This document shows positions 1 through 7,648 of a stretch of DNA of 64,000 bases, piece after piece. Under the pieces are notes generated by a model. It had not been told where the DNA came from, did not search any database, and saw only the letters and a list, made by a program, of their open reading frames with translations. Both the position numbers and the translations under genes were made by a program. This DNA comes from Chromohalobacter sp. 296-RDG (GTDB lineage: Bacteria; Pseudomonadota; Gammaproteobacteria; Pseudomonadales; Halomonadaceae): contig NZ_JARANY010000010.1 of NCBI RefSeq assembly GCF_029889885.1, positions 23,208 through 87,207 of the forward strand. Direction: 5' to 3'. The first letter of the stretch is position 1. Every line of letters starts with the position of its first letter.

Positions 1-1
1 G

Positions 2-517
2 TCCCTTTCCAAGGATGGCCAGCCGGAGATCTACGTCATGGATGTCGGCTCGCGTGATCTCACGCGCCTGACGCATAGCGACGCGATCGACACCGAACCC
101 GAGTGGGCACCGAACGGTCGTAGCCTGATTTTCACCTCCGACCGGAGTGGCAACCCGCAAATTTATCGTTACAACCTGGGTGATGAGCAGGCCCAGCGGA
201 TCACCTTCACCGGCAGCTATAATTCACGTGGTCGTTTCAACCCGGACGGTGATGCGATATTTATGGTGACCCGTGACGACGACGGTTTCCACATTGCTCG
301 CCAGGATCTGGATACCGATCGCATGACGGTCCTCACCGATTCCAACTGGGATGAATCTCCCAGTGTCGCGCCGAATGGCACCATGGTAATCTTCGCCACG
401 CAAGAAGGGACCCGCGGTGTATTGGGGGCCGTATCGGACGATGGCAGTGCTTCCTTCCGACTGCCATCGCCGCAAGGAGACGTGCGTGAACCCGCATGGT
501 CACCCTTTTTAGACTAA
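2..517 (+). CDS. tolB: Tol-Pal system protein TolB, C-terminal part
   Basis: This is the 3' end of tolB; the reading frame is open from base 2, so the start lies outside the window. TolB is a periplasmic beta-propeller that links Pal to the inner-membrane TolQRA complex during cell division and outer-membrane constriction. The visible part holds repeated propeller-blade motifs of the type '[20 protein letters not shown]' and further blades around '[10 protein letters not shown]' and 'EPAWSPF', typical of the WD40-like PD40 repeats of TolB. The protein ends a few residues after the last blade, as usual. pal follows 41 bases after the stop and cpoB follows pal, the standard order of the tol-pal operon. 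Identification is secure from both sequence and context. Confidence 0.95.
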   Translation, partial: SLSKDGQPEIYVMDVGSRDLTRLTHSDAIDTEPEWAPNGRSLIFTSDRSGNPQIYRYNLGDEQAQRITFTGSYNSRGRFNPDGDAIFMVTRDDDGFHIARQDLDTDRMTVLTDSNWDESPSVAPNGTMVIFATQEGTRGVLGAVSDDGSASFRLPSPQGDVREPAWSPFLD

Positions 518-558
518 ACCGCGTTAGAGTCATCAGACTTCCAAGCAAGGAGAAAACA

Positions 559-1092
559 ATGCAACTCAAACCATATGCCCAAGGTTTCGCTGTCGCCATT
601 TCACTCGCCGTCCTTGCGGGTTGCTCCAGCACCGGAGGCACCCAGGATGGCAGCATGGATGGTACGTCTGGAACAGGTACCGCTGGTTCAGGCTCCGCCT
701 CCAGCCAAGGCATGGAAAGTGGGCAAGGCACTTCGGGAAGCGAGATGAGCGACCGCGATGCCATCCCCGAAGAGCGCACCATCTACTTCGCTTTCGATCG
801 CGACACCATTCGTCCGGAATTCGAATCGGTACTCGAAGCGCATGCTCAATATCTCAAGAATCATCCCAATACCGACGTCGTCCTGGAAGGGCATACTGAC
901 GAACGTGGCACTCGCGAGTACAACCTGGGGCTCGGTGAGCGCCGTGCACAAGCCGTCGAGCAGTATCTCAGCGTGGAAGGGGTCTCATCCTCACAGATCG
1001 AAATCGTCAGCTATGGCGAAGAGCGTCCGGCGGCACGCGGCCACGATGAAGAATCGTACGCCCAGAATCGCCGCGTCGTCTTTTCCTACTAA
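559..1092 (+). CDS. pal: Peptidoglycan-associated lipoprotein Pal
   Basis: Outer-membrane lipoprotein that binds peptidoglycan through an OmpA-like domain and TolB through the same region. I chose the ATG at 559 because an AAGGAG ribosome site sits just upstream and because it gives a clean lipoprotein signal: the lipobox L-A-G-C places the lipidated Cys at residue 22. A Ser/Gly/Thr-rich tether (about residues 23-65) precedes the OmpA C-terminal domain (about 70-175), which shows the peptidoglycan-binding pattern 'EGHTDERGTREYN' and 'LGERRAQAV'. Length is 177 residues, normal for Pal. It lies between tolB and cpoB and is surely cotranscribed with them. Confidence 0.97.
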   Translation: MQLKPYAQGFAVAISLAVLAGCSSTGGTQDGSMDGTSGTGTAGSGSASSQGMESGQGTSGSEMSDRDAIPEERTIYFAFDRDTIRPEFESVLEAHAQYLKNHPNTDVVLEGHTDERGTREYNLGLGERRAQAVEQYLSVEGVSSSQIEIVSYGEERPAARGHDEESYAQNRRVVFSY

Positions 1093-1110
1093 ACGTCGCC
1101 GGAGTCAGGT

Positions 1111-1917
1111 ATGAAACACGGTCTGAAAAGACTGTGCGGCGCGGGAGCCCTGGTGCTCCCGCTGTCCGTATGGGCTCAACCCTCGGTCGATGATTTGAAC
1201 GACCAGTCCAGTAGCAGTATCTATAGCCAGACTGCCGCGCGTGAAGAATCCAGCGGCGGTGGCGGAAATCTGGCCTTGTTCAATCAACTGCAGGACAGCC
1301 AGCGCGAGATCAAGCAATTGCGTGGACAGCTCGAAGAGTTGCGCTACCAGCTCGAACAGCAAAAGAAACTTTCGCAAGAACGTTTTCTGGATCTTGAAAA
1401 ACGCGTCGATAATATCGCGTCGCGCTCTGACGCCTCCGGGGCTTCTGCCGGCGTCGATAGCGATGCAGCCGAGTCGGTCACCGGAAACGCCGGTACCAAC
1501 GCATCGCAAGCCGATAGCGCTCAAGAGGGCACGTCAGCCGACCAGGGACGCGAAGATTATCAGGCGGCTTTCAAGAAGGTTCAGGCGCGCAAGTTCGATG
1601 CGGCAATTCAGGCCTTCGAGGATTTCATCGGCGACTACCCGAATTCCGATTTACGTCCCAACGCGCATTATTGGCTAGGCGAGTTGTATTCCGCGCAATC
1701 GCAGTTGGACACAGCCGCCGATTCTTTCCAGACAGTCATCGATGACTATCCCGACAGCAACAAGGTCGCGGATGCTCTCTACAAGCTGGGATTGCTCAAG
1801 GCGCGTCAAGGCCATCCCGATGAGAGCGAGGAACTTCTGAATCGCGTTCGCGACGACTATCCTGATAGCAACGCCGCTGAAATGGCCGAGGACTTTCTCA
1901 ATCAATCGAACGACTGA
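1111..1917 (+). CDS. cpoB: Cell division coordinator CpoB (YbgF)
   Basis: Periplasmic protein that coordinates PBP1B-driven peptidoglycan synthesis with Tol-Pal constriction. The product is 268 residues, close to the usual length. It begins with a Sec signal peptide ending near 'VWA-QPS', followed by a short low-complexity stretch, a trimerising coiled coil (about residues 60-100, Q/E/L-rich) and an Ala/Ser/Asp-rich linker. The C-terminal half (about 145-268) carries three TPR repeats with the typical 'YQAAF...A...F..F...YP.S.L.PNA.YWLGE' pattern. It starts 18 bases after the pal stop. The acidic linker is longer than in enteric homologues, as often seen in halophiles. Confidence 0.93.
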   Translation: MKHGLKRLCGAGALVLPLSVWAQPSVDDLNDQSSSSIYSQTAAREESSGGGGNLALFNQLQDSQREIKQLRGQLEELRYQLEQQKKLSQERFLDLEKRVDNIASRSDASGASAGVDSDAAESVTGNAGTNASQADSAQEGTSADQGREDYQAAFKKVQARKFDAAIQAFEDFIGDYPNSDLRPNAHYWLGELYSAQSQLDTAADSFQTVIDDYPDSNKVADALYKLGLLKARQGHPDESEELLNRVRDDYPDSNAAEMAEDFLNQSND

Positions 1918-2002
1918 TAGAGCAAGAATGCTAGAGCAACGCCAAGTGCTCAGGGCGCCGCTCACAAGGGGAGCAGCGTCCGCTTTCGCATAGGCGGTGT
2001 CG

Positions 2003-2692
2003 TCAGCCCGAATGCACAGCCATGTCGTTTTCGCCGGGCCAAAGTGCCTGCGTCAAGCTTTCCGGCGTTTCGAACCAACGATCCACCGGCCAGGTGCTCG
2101 GGGCCTCCTCGTCGCCGATATAGCCATAACGTACCGCGATGGCCTGCATGCCTGCCGCCCGTGCCGCCTGCATGTCACGTAGATGGTCACCGATGTACCA
2201 GCAATCGCCGGGTGCAATGCCCAAACGCCGCGCCGCCTCGAGTAGCGGCGCAGGGTCGGGCTTCTTGAGCGGTAAGTCATCTGCAGCCAGCAATACGCCG
2301 TGCGTCAGATTCAGTGCTTCGACCAGCGGCGCAGCATAGGCGCGCGGTTTGTTGGTTACGATTCCCCAGGGTCGATGTGCGCTGTCCCATGCTGTCAGCA
2401 ACGGCTCCAGCCCAGGAAACACGCGGCTGTGCTGCGCAACATCGCGCCCGTAGACCTCAAGCAGAAAGCGCCTCGCCTCATCATGATCGGCATGCGTAGG
2501 TGCCAATCCCAGCGCCAGTTCTACTAGAGCGCTGCCGCCGTTCGAGACCTGAGGGCGGATAGTCGCATAAGGCAATGGCGCGAGGCCGTGATGTGTTCGC
2601 AAGGCATTAGTGGCTTGTGCCAGATCGGGCGCCGTGTCGACGAGCGTGCCGTCGAGATCGAAAAGCAGCGCCGCCGGCTGGGTGTAACTCAT
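2003..2692 (-). CDS. mupP: HAD-family phosphatase, MupP/Gph type
   Basis: Haloacid-dehalogenase-type phosphatase of 229 residues. Motif I is '[13 protein letters not shown]' near the N-terminus, the motif III lysine is in 'NKP', and motif IV is '[15 protein letters not shown]'. The family covers phosphoglycolate phosphatase (Gph) and N-acetylmuramic acid 6-phosphate phosphatase (MupP) of the AnmK-MupP-AmgK-MurU peptidoglycan recycling route. The start codon overlaps the ubiG stop by four bases (ATGA), so the pair is translationally coupled. In Pseudomonas the gene directly after ubiG is mupP, so context favours MupP; sequence alone does not settle the substrate. I trimmed an upstream in-frame extension lying inside ubiG. 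Confidence 0.8.
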   Translation of the reverse strand: MSYTQPAALLFDLDGTLVDTAPDLAQATNALRTHHGLAPLPYATIRPQVSNGGSALVELALGLAPTHADHDEARRFLLEVYGRDVAQHSRVFPGLEPLLTAWDSAHRPWGIVTNKPRAYAAPLVEALNLTHGVLLAADDLPLKKPDPAPLLEAARRLGIAPGDCWYIGDHLRDMQAARAAGMQAIAVRYGYIGDEEAPSTWPVDRWFETPESLTQALWPGENDMAVHSG

Positions 2693-3426
2693 TGCGCCTC
2701 TCCTGTGCCCGTCCATTCCGGCGTGCAATGCACCATGTAATTCACGGACACATCGTTGGCCACCAGGCGATAGCGCTTGGTCACCGGGTTGTAGGTCAGG
2801 CCAGTCTGACGACGCACGCGTAGGCCGGCGTCACGGCACCAGGCCGACAACTCCGCCGGGCGAATGAACTTGTTGTAGGTGTGCGTCCCCCGGGGCAATA
2901 GCTGTAACACGTACTCGGCACCTAGAATGGCGAACATATACGCCTTGGGATTGCGGTTGATGGTCGAGAAAAATAAGTGGCCGCCGGGTTTGACCAGCGT
3001 CGCGCATGCTCGCACGACCGCCGCTGGATCGGGAACATGCTCGAGCATTTCCAGGCAGGTGACGACATCGAATTCACCAGGGTGCTGGGCGGCCATTTCC
3101 TCGGCGCTGATCTGGTGGTAGTCGACTGCGACCTCGCTTTCCTGCTGGTGCAGACGCGCGACGGCGAGCGGTGCTTCTCCCATGTCGATGCCCGTGACCC
3201 GAGCGCCGCGATGCGCCATCGCCTCGCTGAGAATGCCGCCACCGCATCCCACATCGATGGCGGTCTTGCCCGCCAGATTGGCCTGCTCATCGATGAAGTT
3301 CAGGCGCAGCGGGTTGATCTCATGCAGCGGTTTGAACTCGCTTTCAGGATCCCACCAGCGGCTGGCAAGCGCTTCGAACTTGGCGATCTCGGCGTGATCC
3401 ACGTTGTTACCGAACGTTTCGCTCAT
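2689..3426 (-). CDS. ubiG: Ubiquinone biosynthesis O-methyltransferase UbiG
   Basis: SAM-dependent methyltransferase that performs both O-methylations in ubiquinone synthesis. The 245-residue product has the N-terminal '[20 protein letters not shown]' segment diagnostic of UbiG, the SAM-binding loop '[14 protein letters not shown]' (motif I), and '[11 protein letters not shown]' (post-motif). I placed the start at 3426, where a GAGGAAG site precedes an ATG; the reading frame stays open upstream, but that part has no family similarity. The gene is the first of a two-gene unit with the MupP/Gph-type phosphatase. It is divergent from galU, with about 280 bases between them in which I see no further gene. 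Confidence 0.95.
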   Translation of the reverse strand: MSETFGNNVDHAEIAKFEALASRWWDPESEFKPLHEINPLRLNFIDEQANLAGKTAIDVGCGGGILSEAMAHRGARVTGIDMGEAPLAVARLHQQESEVAVDYHQISAEEMAAQHPGEFDVVTCLEMLEHVPDPAAVVRACATLVKPGGHLFFSTINRNPKAYMFAILGAEYVLQLLPRGTHTYNKFIRPAELSAWCRDAGLRVRRQTGLTYNPVTKRYRLVANDVSVNYMVHCTPEWTGTGEAQ

Positions 3427-3706
3427 GGGGCTTCCTCTTGGAGAAATGATCGAACCGATGCCGCGGCATACGTATCGAAATCGAATGTTTATATATGTCG
3501 TCACGTGCCGGCACGCCAATAACGCACATTCTACAATGTTACGCGCGGATGTTGAGGGGCGCATTCCGCCAACCTCGAAATGCTAGACAGTGCGAACCTC
3601 TTTGTCTGAATACCATCAAAAGAATGCCGAATCGGTGGCGCCGCCACGCTTTTCACTATGGCATACTGCCGACACTCGACCCTAGAACGCTAAGGAAGGA
3701 CCCCTC

Positions 3707-4594
3707 ATGATCAAGAAGGCCGTACTACCCGTCGCTGGACTCGGTACGCGTTGCCTACCTGCCTCCAAGGCCATTCCCAAGGAAATGATCACTATCGTCG
3801 ACAAGCCGGTCATTCAGTACGTCGTCGAAGAGGCGGTGGCCGCCGGCATCAAGGAAATCGTGCTGGTGACGCACTCCAGTAAAAGCGCCATCGAGAACCA
3901 CTTCGACAAGAACTTCGAGCTCGAGGCGATGCTCGAGGCCAAGGGCAAGGATGAATTACTCGCCGAAGTGCGCAACATCGTCCCCGAGGATGTGAGCATC
4001 ATCGCCGTGCGCCAGTCGGTCGCCCTGGGGCTTGGGCACGCCGTACTATGCGCGCAGTCAGTGATTGGCGACGATCCGTTTGCCGTGCTGCTGCCCGACG
4101 TGCTGGTAGATGCCGGCAATCTATCGCAGAACGATCTGGCCGGCATGATCGCGGCTTACGACAAGAGCGGTCAGGCACAGATCATGGTCGAAAACGTGCC
4201 ACAAGAGATGACCCACAAATATGGGATCGTCGCGCTCGAGGGCGAGACACCAGCCCCCGGTGATAGCGCACCGCTGACGGGCATGGTCGAAAAACCCAAG
4301 GTGGAGGAAGCACCTTCCAGCCTGGCGGTGATCGGGCGTTATCTGTTGCCGGCCGCCATCTTCCCATTGCTGGCTGAAACCAAACCCGGTGCGGGGAATG
4401 AGATCCAGCTTACCGATGCCCTCGAGGTCCTTCGCCAGCAGCAGGGCGCCGAAGCTTATCGCATGCGTGGCAATACCTACGATTGCGGGCATCAACTAGG
4501 CTACCTGGAAGCCACACTGGCACTCGCCAAGCGTCATCCCCAGTATGGCGAAGGCTTCCGCTCCCTATTGAGCCGTTACGCAAACGAGGGCTGA
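3707..4594 (+). CDS. galU: UTP-glucose-1-phosphate uridylyltransferase GalU
   Basis: Makes UDP-glucose from UTP and glucose-1-phosphate, feeding envelope polysaccharides and trehalose or glucan synthesis. The 295-residue protein starts with the nucleotidyltransferase signature 'VAGLGTRCLPASKAIPKEM', followed by 'DKPVIQYVVEEA', and later 'ALGLGHAVLCA', 'LLPDVLVD' and 'MVEKP'. An AAGGAAGGA site precedes the ATG at proper distance. The next gene, a dehydrogenase of the UDP-glucose dehydrogenase family, follows after only four bases, so the two form an operon. In many gammaproteobacteria galU and ugd pair to supply UDP-glucuronate; here the partner is degenerate (see its entry). Confidence 0.96.
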   Translation: MIKKAVLPVAGLGTRCLPASKAIPKEMITIVDKPVIQYVVEEAVAAGIKEIVLVTHSSKSAIENHFDKNFELEAMLEAKGKDELLAEVRNIVPEDVSIIAVRQSVALGLGHAVLCAQSVIGDDPFAVLLPDVLVDAGNLSQNDLAGMIAAYDKSGQAQIMVENVPQEMTHKYGIVALEGETPAPGDSAPLTGMVEKPKVEEAPSSLAVIGRYLLPAAIFPLLAETKPGAGNEIQLTDALEVLRQQQGAEAYRMRGNTYDCGHQLGYLEATLALAKRHPQYGEGFRSLLSRYANEG

Positions 4595-4598
4595 TGCC

Positions 4599-5891
4599 AT
4601 GCGCGTGAACGTGTATGGAAGCGAGCTATCGGCGGGCGTGGCAGCGGCAGCGCTTTCCTCGGTGGGGCACCAGGTCGACTGGTGCCCGCATCCCGAATTG
4701 CCCTGGCAACGTCTGGAGCATGCCGAATGGTTGCTTCGCGAACCGGGACTCAAGTCCCAGATCGATGCAGGGTGTCGCTCGGGCCTGCTACGCCTGGTCG
4801 ATACGCCCGCGCGGGAAGATATCGAGATTCATTGGCTGGCGCTGGCTCCGGACCAACGTGAATCTGCGGAAGCCTATGTGGCCGATATCCCCGCAGCGCA
4901 AAGCACTCCGCTGGTGATCGTCAATAATTCGACGTTTCCGGTCGGGCACACCGAACGCCTCGAGGCGTTGCTTGGCCATACCGGCCAAGCGGCAGTCGCC
5001 TTGCCGGACATGCTGGAAGAAGGCCGTGCCTGGGAAACCTTCACCCGCCCGGCACGCTGGTTGCTAGGTAGCGAAGATAGCCAGGCCACTGCCCAGGTAC
5101 GCGAGCTGCTGCGTGCCTTCAACCGGCGCCAGGACGTCTTCCAGCTCATGCCGCGCCGCGCTGCGGAGCTCGCCAAACTGGCGATCATCGGCATGTTGGC
5201 GACACGCATCAGTTATATGAACGAGTTGGCAGGCCTGGCCGACTCCCTGGATGTCGATGTCGAACACGTCCGCCTGGGAATGGGCGCCGATAGCCGTATC
5301 GGTTTCGAGTACCTATATCCCGGCTGTGGCTTTGGCGGTCCCAGCTTCTCGCGTGATCTCATGCGGCTGGCCGATGTTCAACATGCCTCCGGTCGCGAGT
5401 CGTTACTGCTCGAGCATGTCCTCGACATCAACGAGCAGAAGAAGGAGACGCTGTTCCGCAAATTCTGGCACTACTTCCATGGACAGCTCTACGAGCGGCG
5501 CGTCGCCATCTGGGGAGCGGCGTTCAAGCCCGGGACCACCCGCATCGACCAAGCGCCGGTGCTCACCTTGATCGATGCGCTGTTGGCGCAGGGCGTTAAC
5601 GTCAGCATTCACGACCCCGAGGCGTTGCCGGCACTGTGTGAGCTCTACGAGCAGCATCCTCGCGTACGCTTTTGCGACGATGATTTCTACGCCGCTTGCG
5701 AGGGAGCGGATGCTCTGATGCTGGTCACCGAGTGGAAATGCTACTGGAACCCCAATTGGCGCCGCCTGAGCGAACTCATGATCACGCCATTGATTCTTGA
5801 TGGCCGCAATATTTACGATCCCGATTATGTTGCGGCACGTGGCTTGATCTATCGGGGGATCGGTCGGCGAGCGGATCCGGTCAACGCCTGA
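4599..5891 (+). CDS. UDP-glucose/nucleotide-sugar dehydrogenase homologue with degenerate active site
   Basis: The 430-residue protein is a clear member of the UDP-glucose/GDP-mannose dehydrogenase family: 'AELAKLAIIGMLATRISYMNELA' corresponds to the central helix, 'YLYPGCGFGG' to the substrate loop, and 'RVAIWGAAFKPGTTRIDQAP' to the C-terminal Rossmann domain. Key positions depart from the family. The N-terminal dinucleotide loop, normally GxGYVG, reads G-S-E-L-S-A. The nucleophilic Cys of GG-x-C-x-P-K-D is Ser249 (GGPSFSRD). The Asn four residues after the conserved Lys is Ile. The Asp of the last motif is kept. The frame is intact and tightly coupled to galU. It may have altered chemistry, bind a sugar nucleotide without oxidising it, or be an inactive paralogue. 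I therefore give no gene symbol. Confidence 0.8.
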   Translation: MRVNVYGSELSAGVAAAALSSVGHQVDWCPHPELPWQRLEHAEWLLREPGLKSQIDAGCRSGLLRLVDTPAREDIEIHWLALAPDQRESAEAYVADIPAAQSTPLVIVNNSTFPVGHTERLEALLGHTGQAAVALPDMLEEGRAWETFTRPARWLLGSEDSQATAQVRELLRAFNRRQDVFQLMPRRAAELAKLAIIGMLATRISYMNELAGLADSLDVDVEHVRLGMGADSRIGFEYLYPGCGFGGPSFSRDLMRLADVQHASGRESLLLEHVLDINEQKKETLFRKFWHYFHGQLYERRVAIWGAAFKPGTTRIDQAPVLTLIDALLAQGVNVSIHDPEALPALCELYEQHPRVRFCDDDFYAACEGADALMLVTEWKCYWNPNWRRLSELMITPLILDGRNIYDPDYVAARGLIYRGIGRRADPVNA

Positions 5892-5898
5892 AGGACAT

Positions 5899-5920
5899 AC
5901 GCCCCCTCAACGCGGGGCGT
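5899..5920. terminator. Weak GC-rich hairpin between the dehydrogenase homologue and sodB
   Basis: Arms ACGCCCC and GGGGCGT flank an 8-base loop between two convergent genes. There is no T-tract on either side, so termination here is only a guess from position and symmetry. Confidence 0.35.
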
Positions 5921-5961
5921 GCATGATACGCGTCGACGTCAGAGCTTATCTCGCTGGGTGA

Positions 5962-6543
5962 TCAATCATTGAAGTTCTGGGCGATGAAATCCCAGTTGAT
6001 GACATTCCAAACGGCATCCAGGTATTTGGGACGCGCATTGCGATAATCGATGTAGTAAGCATGCTCCCAGACATCGATGGTCATCAGCGGCGTCTGGCCG
6101 TGCACGATGGGGCAGTCGGCATCGTCGGTGTTGCTGATGTCCACCCCGCCGTCGGCGGTCTTGATCAGCCAGGTCCAGCCAGAGCCGAAATTACCTGCCG
6201 CCTTGGCATTGAACGCCTCCTTGAACTGCTCGAAGGAGCCGAACGTCACCTTGATCGCATCGCCTAGCGCGCCCTTGGGTTCGCCACCACCGTGCGGAGA
6301 GAGACAGTGCCAGTAAAAAGTATGGTTCCATACTTGGGCCGCCTGATTGAACAGGACGCCGGAAGCCGATTGAATGATCTCTTCGAGCGACTTGTCGTCG
6401 TCGGCGGTGCCCTGGGTCAGCTCGTTGAGCTTGTTCACGTAGGCTTGATGATGCTTAGCGTAGTGATACTCCAGTGTTTCGGCGGAGATATACGGTTCGA
6501 GCGCGTTTTTTTCATACGGCAGGGCGGGTAGTTCAAAGGCCAT
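5962..6543 (-). CDS. sodB: Superoxide dismutase [Fe]
   Basis: Cytoplasmic iron superoxide dismutase that converts superoxide to peroxide and oxygen. The 193-residue length and the motifs are canonical: 'YAKHHQAYVNKLNEL' gives the first metal His, 'QVWNHTFYW' the second, and 'DVWEHAYYIDYRN' the Asp and third His. Features that separate Fe from Mn enzymes ('AAQVWNH', 'GSGWTWLI') favour the Fe type. The gene stands alone, convergent with the dehydrogenase homologue and divergent from the coiled-coil membrane protein at 6701. I see no clear Fur box upstream. Confidence 0.96.
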   Translation of the reverse strand: MAFELPALPYEKNALEPYISAETLEYHYAKHHQAYVNKLNELTQGTADDDKSLEEIIQSASGVLFNQAAQVWNHTFYWHCLSPHGGGEPKGALGDAIKVTFGSFEQFKEAFNAKAAGNFGSGWTWLIKTADGGVDISNTDDADCPIVHGQTPLMTIDVWEHAYYIDYRNARPKYLDAVWNVINWDFIAQNFND

Positions 6544-6700
6544 GGTGTTCTCCTTTTGCTAAAAAACCTTACAATACCAAGCATCTGCGTTCTCAACGGC
6601 GCCCGGCATCTTAGCACCGGCCCCGGTAAGCGCCAATTTCGCCACACCCGTGGATGCGCCAGGGTATTGATACATAACGTAGTCGAGACGAGAGCCGAGC

Positions 6701-7513
6701 ATGTCTGAACGACCGGAAGGAACACGTCAGGAACCGCGTATCGTACCCGAGCGCGATACCGATCCCATCGCCGACAGCCGTCCACGCCCTGCCGGCAAAG
6801 GTACGCGGCGTCGACGCTCACGCGTCTGGCCACTGTGGTGTCTGACGTTACTTCTCATCGTCGCCCTGGCGGGGATCGCGAGCTTTTACTGGCAAGAGCG
6901 TCAAGCCTGGCAGGCGCGGTTTTCCAACCTCGAAGCACGTCAAAACACCTTGACCGATCGCCTCGACGCCACGGGCAGTTCACTGGATGCCTCCGGCGAC
7001 AGCCTGCGCGATGAACTGGACCGGCTGCGCTCCGAATTGGATTCCTCCCGTGCCGTGATCGGCAATCTGGAAAACAAGGTTAGCGAACTGGAGGAAGGCA
7101 CGGGATCGAGCAGCGCCCTGAAGAATTTACGCGAGACGCAAGGCACGCAGCAAACGCTCATTGCCGCCCAGCAAGCCTCACTCAAGGCCCTGGAAAGCAC
7201 CGGCGAGGATGCGCGCGCTACCTTGTCGTCACGCCTGGAGTCACTCTCCTCGCGTCAGGAAGAGCAGGGCAGTGGGCTCGAGACGCTGACACAGCGTCTC
7301 GAGGGACTGGCCGACACACGGCAGGCCCGTGGCGAAACGCTTGACGACCTGCAAGACAACCTCGACGATCTGAGCGCTCGGCTCGCATCACTATCAGGTG
7401 ACCACGATGAAGTCGCCAATGAGGTCGCTAGCATTCAGGACGACTTACGGGAACTTCGCCAGGGACAATTGGCTCTCAATGCCAATGTGGAAGCACTTTC
7501 CGCTTCTCAGTAA
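6701..7513 (+). CDS. Uncharacterised single-span membrane protein with periplasmic coiled coil
   Basis: I do not recognise a named family. The 270-residue product has a basic, Pro/Arg-rich cytoplasmic N-terminus (about residues 1-42, including 'GTRRRRSR'), one membrane helix (about 43-65, 'WCLTLLLIVALAGIASFYW'), and a long periplasmic region (70-270) with dense heptads rich in L, E, R, S and D. It is therefore probably a type II membrane protein forming an extended coiled coil. It ends 135 bases before tamA on the same strand and could be read into tamAB. The layout resembles HemX- or ZipA-like anchors only in topology, not in sequence. Confidence 0.8.
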   Translation: MSERPEGTRQEPRIVPERDTDPIADSRPRPAGKGTRRRRSRVWPLWCLTLLLIVALAGIASFYWQERQAWQARFSNLEARQNTLTDRLDATGSSLDASGDSLRDELDRLRSELDSSRAVIGNLENKVSELEEGTGSSSALKNLRETQGTQQTLIAAQQASLKALESTGEDARATLSSRLESLSSRQEEQGSGLETLTQRLEGLADTRQARGETLDDLQDNLDDLSARLASLSGDHDEVANEVASIQDDLRELRQGQLALNANVEALSASQ

Positions 7514-7648
7514 TGCCGCCGTCGACTAATTACGCGATCTCACGACAAGGATTGAGTCATTGGAAATCAGCCGAGATCAATGCCCGGGAGTTATCGCCCC
7601 TCCACGGATGGACGTTGTCGATCAACAACGCTGGAGAGGCTGACCTCG

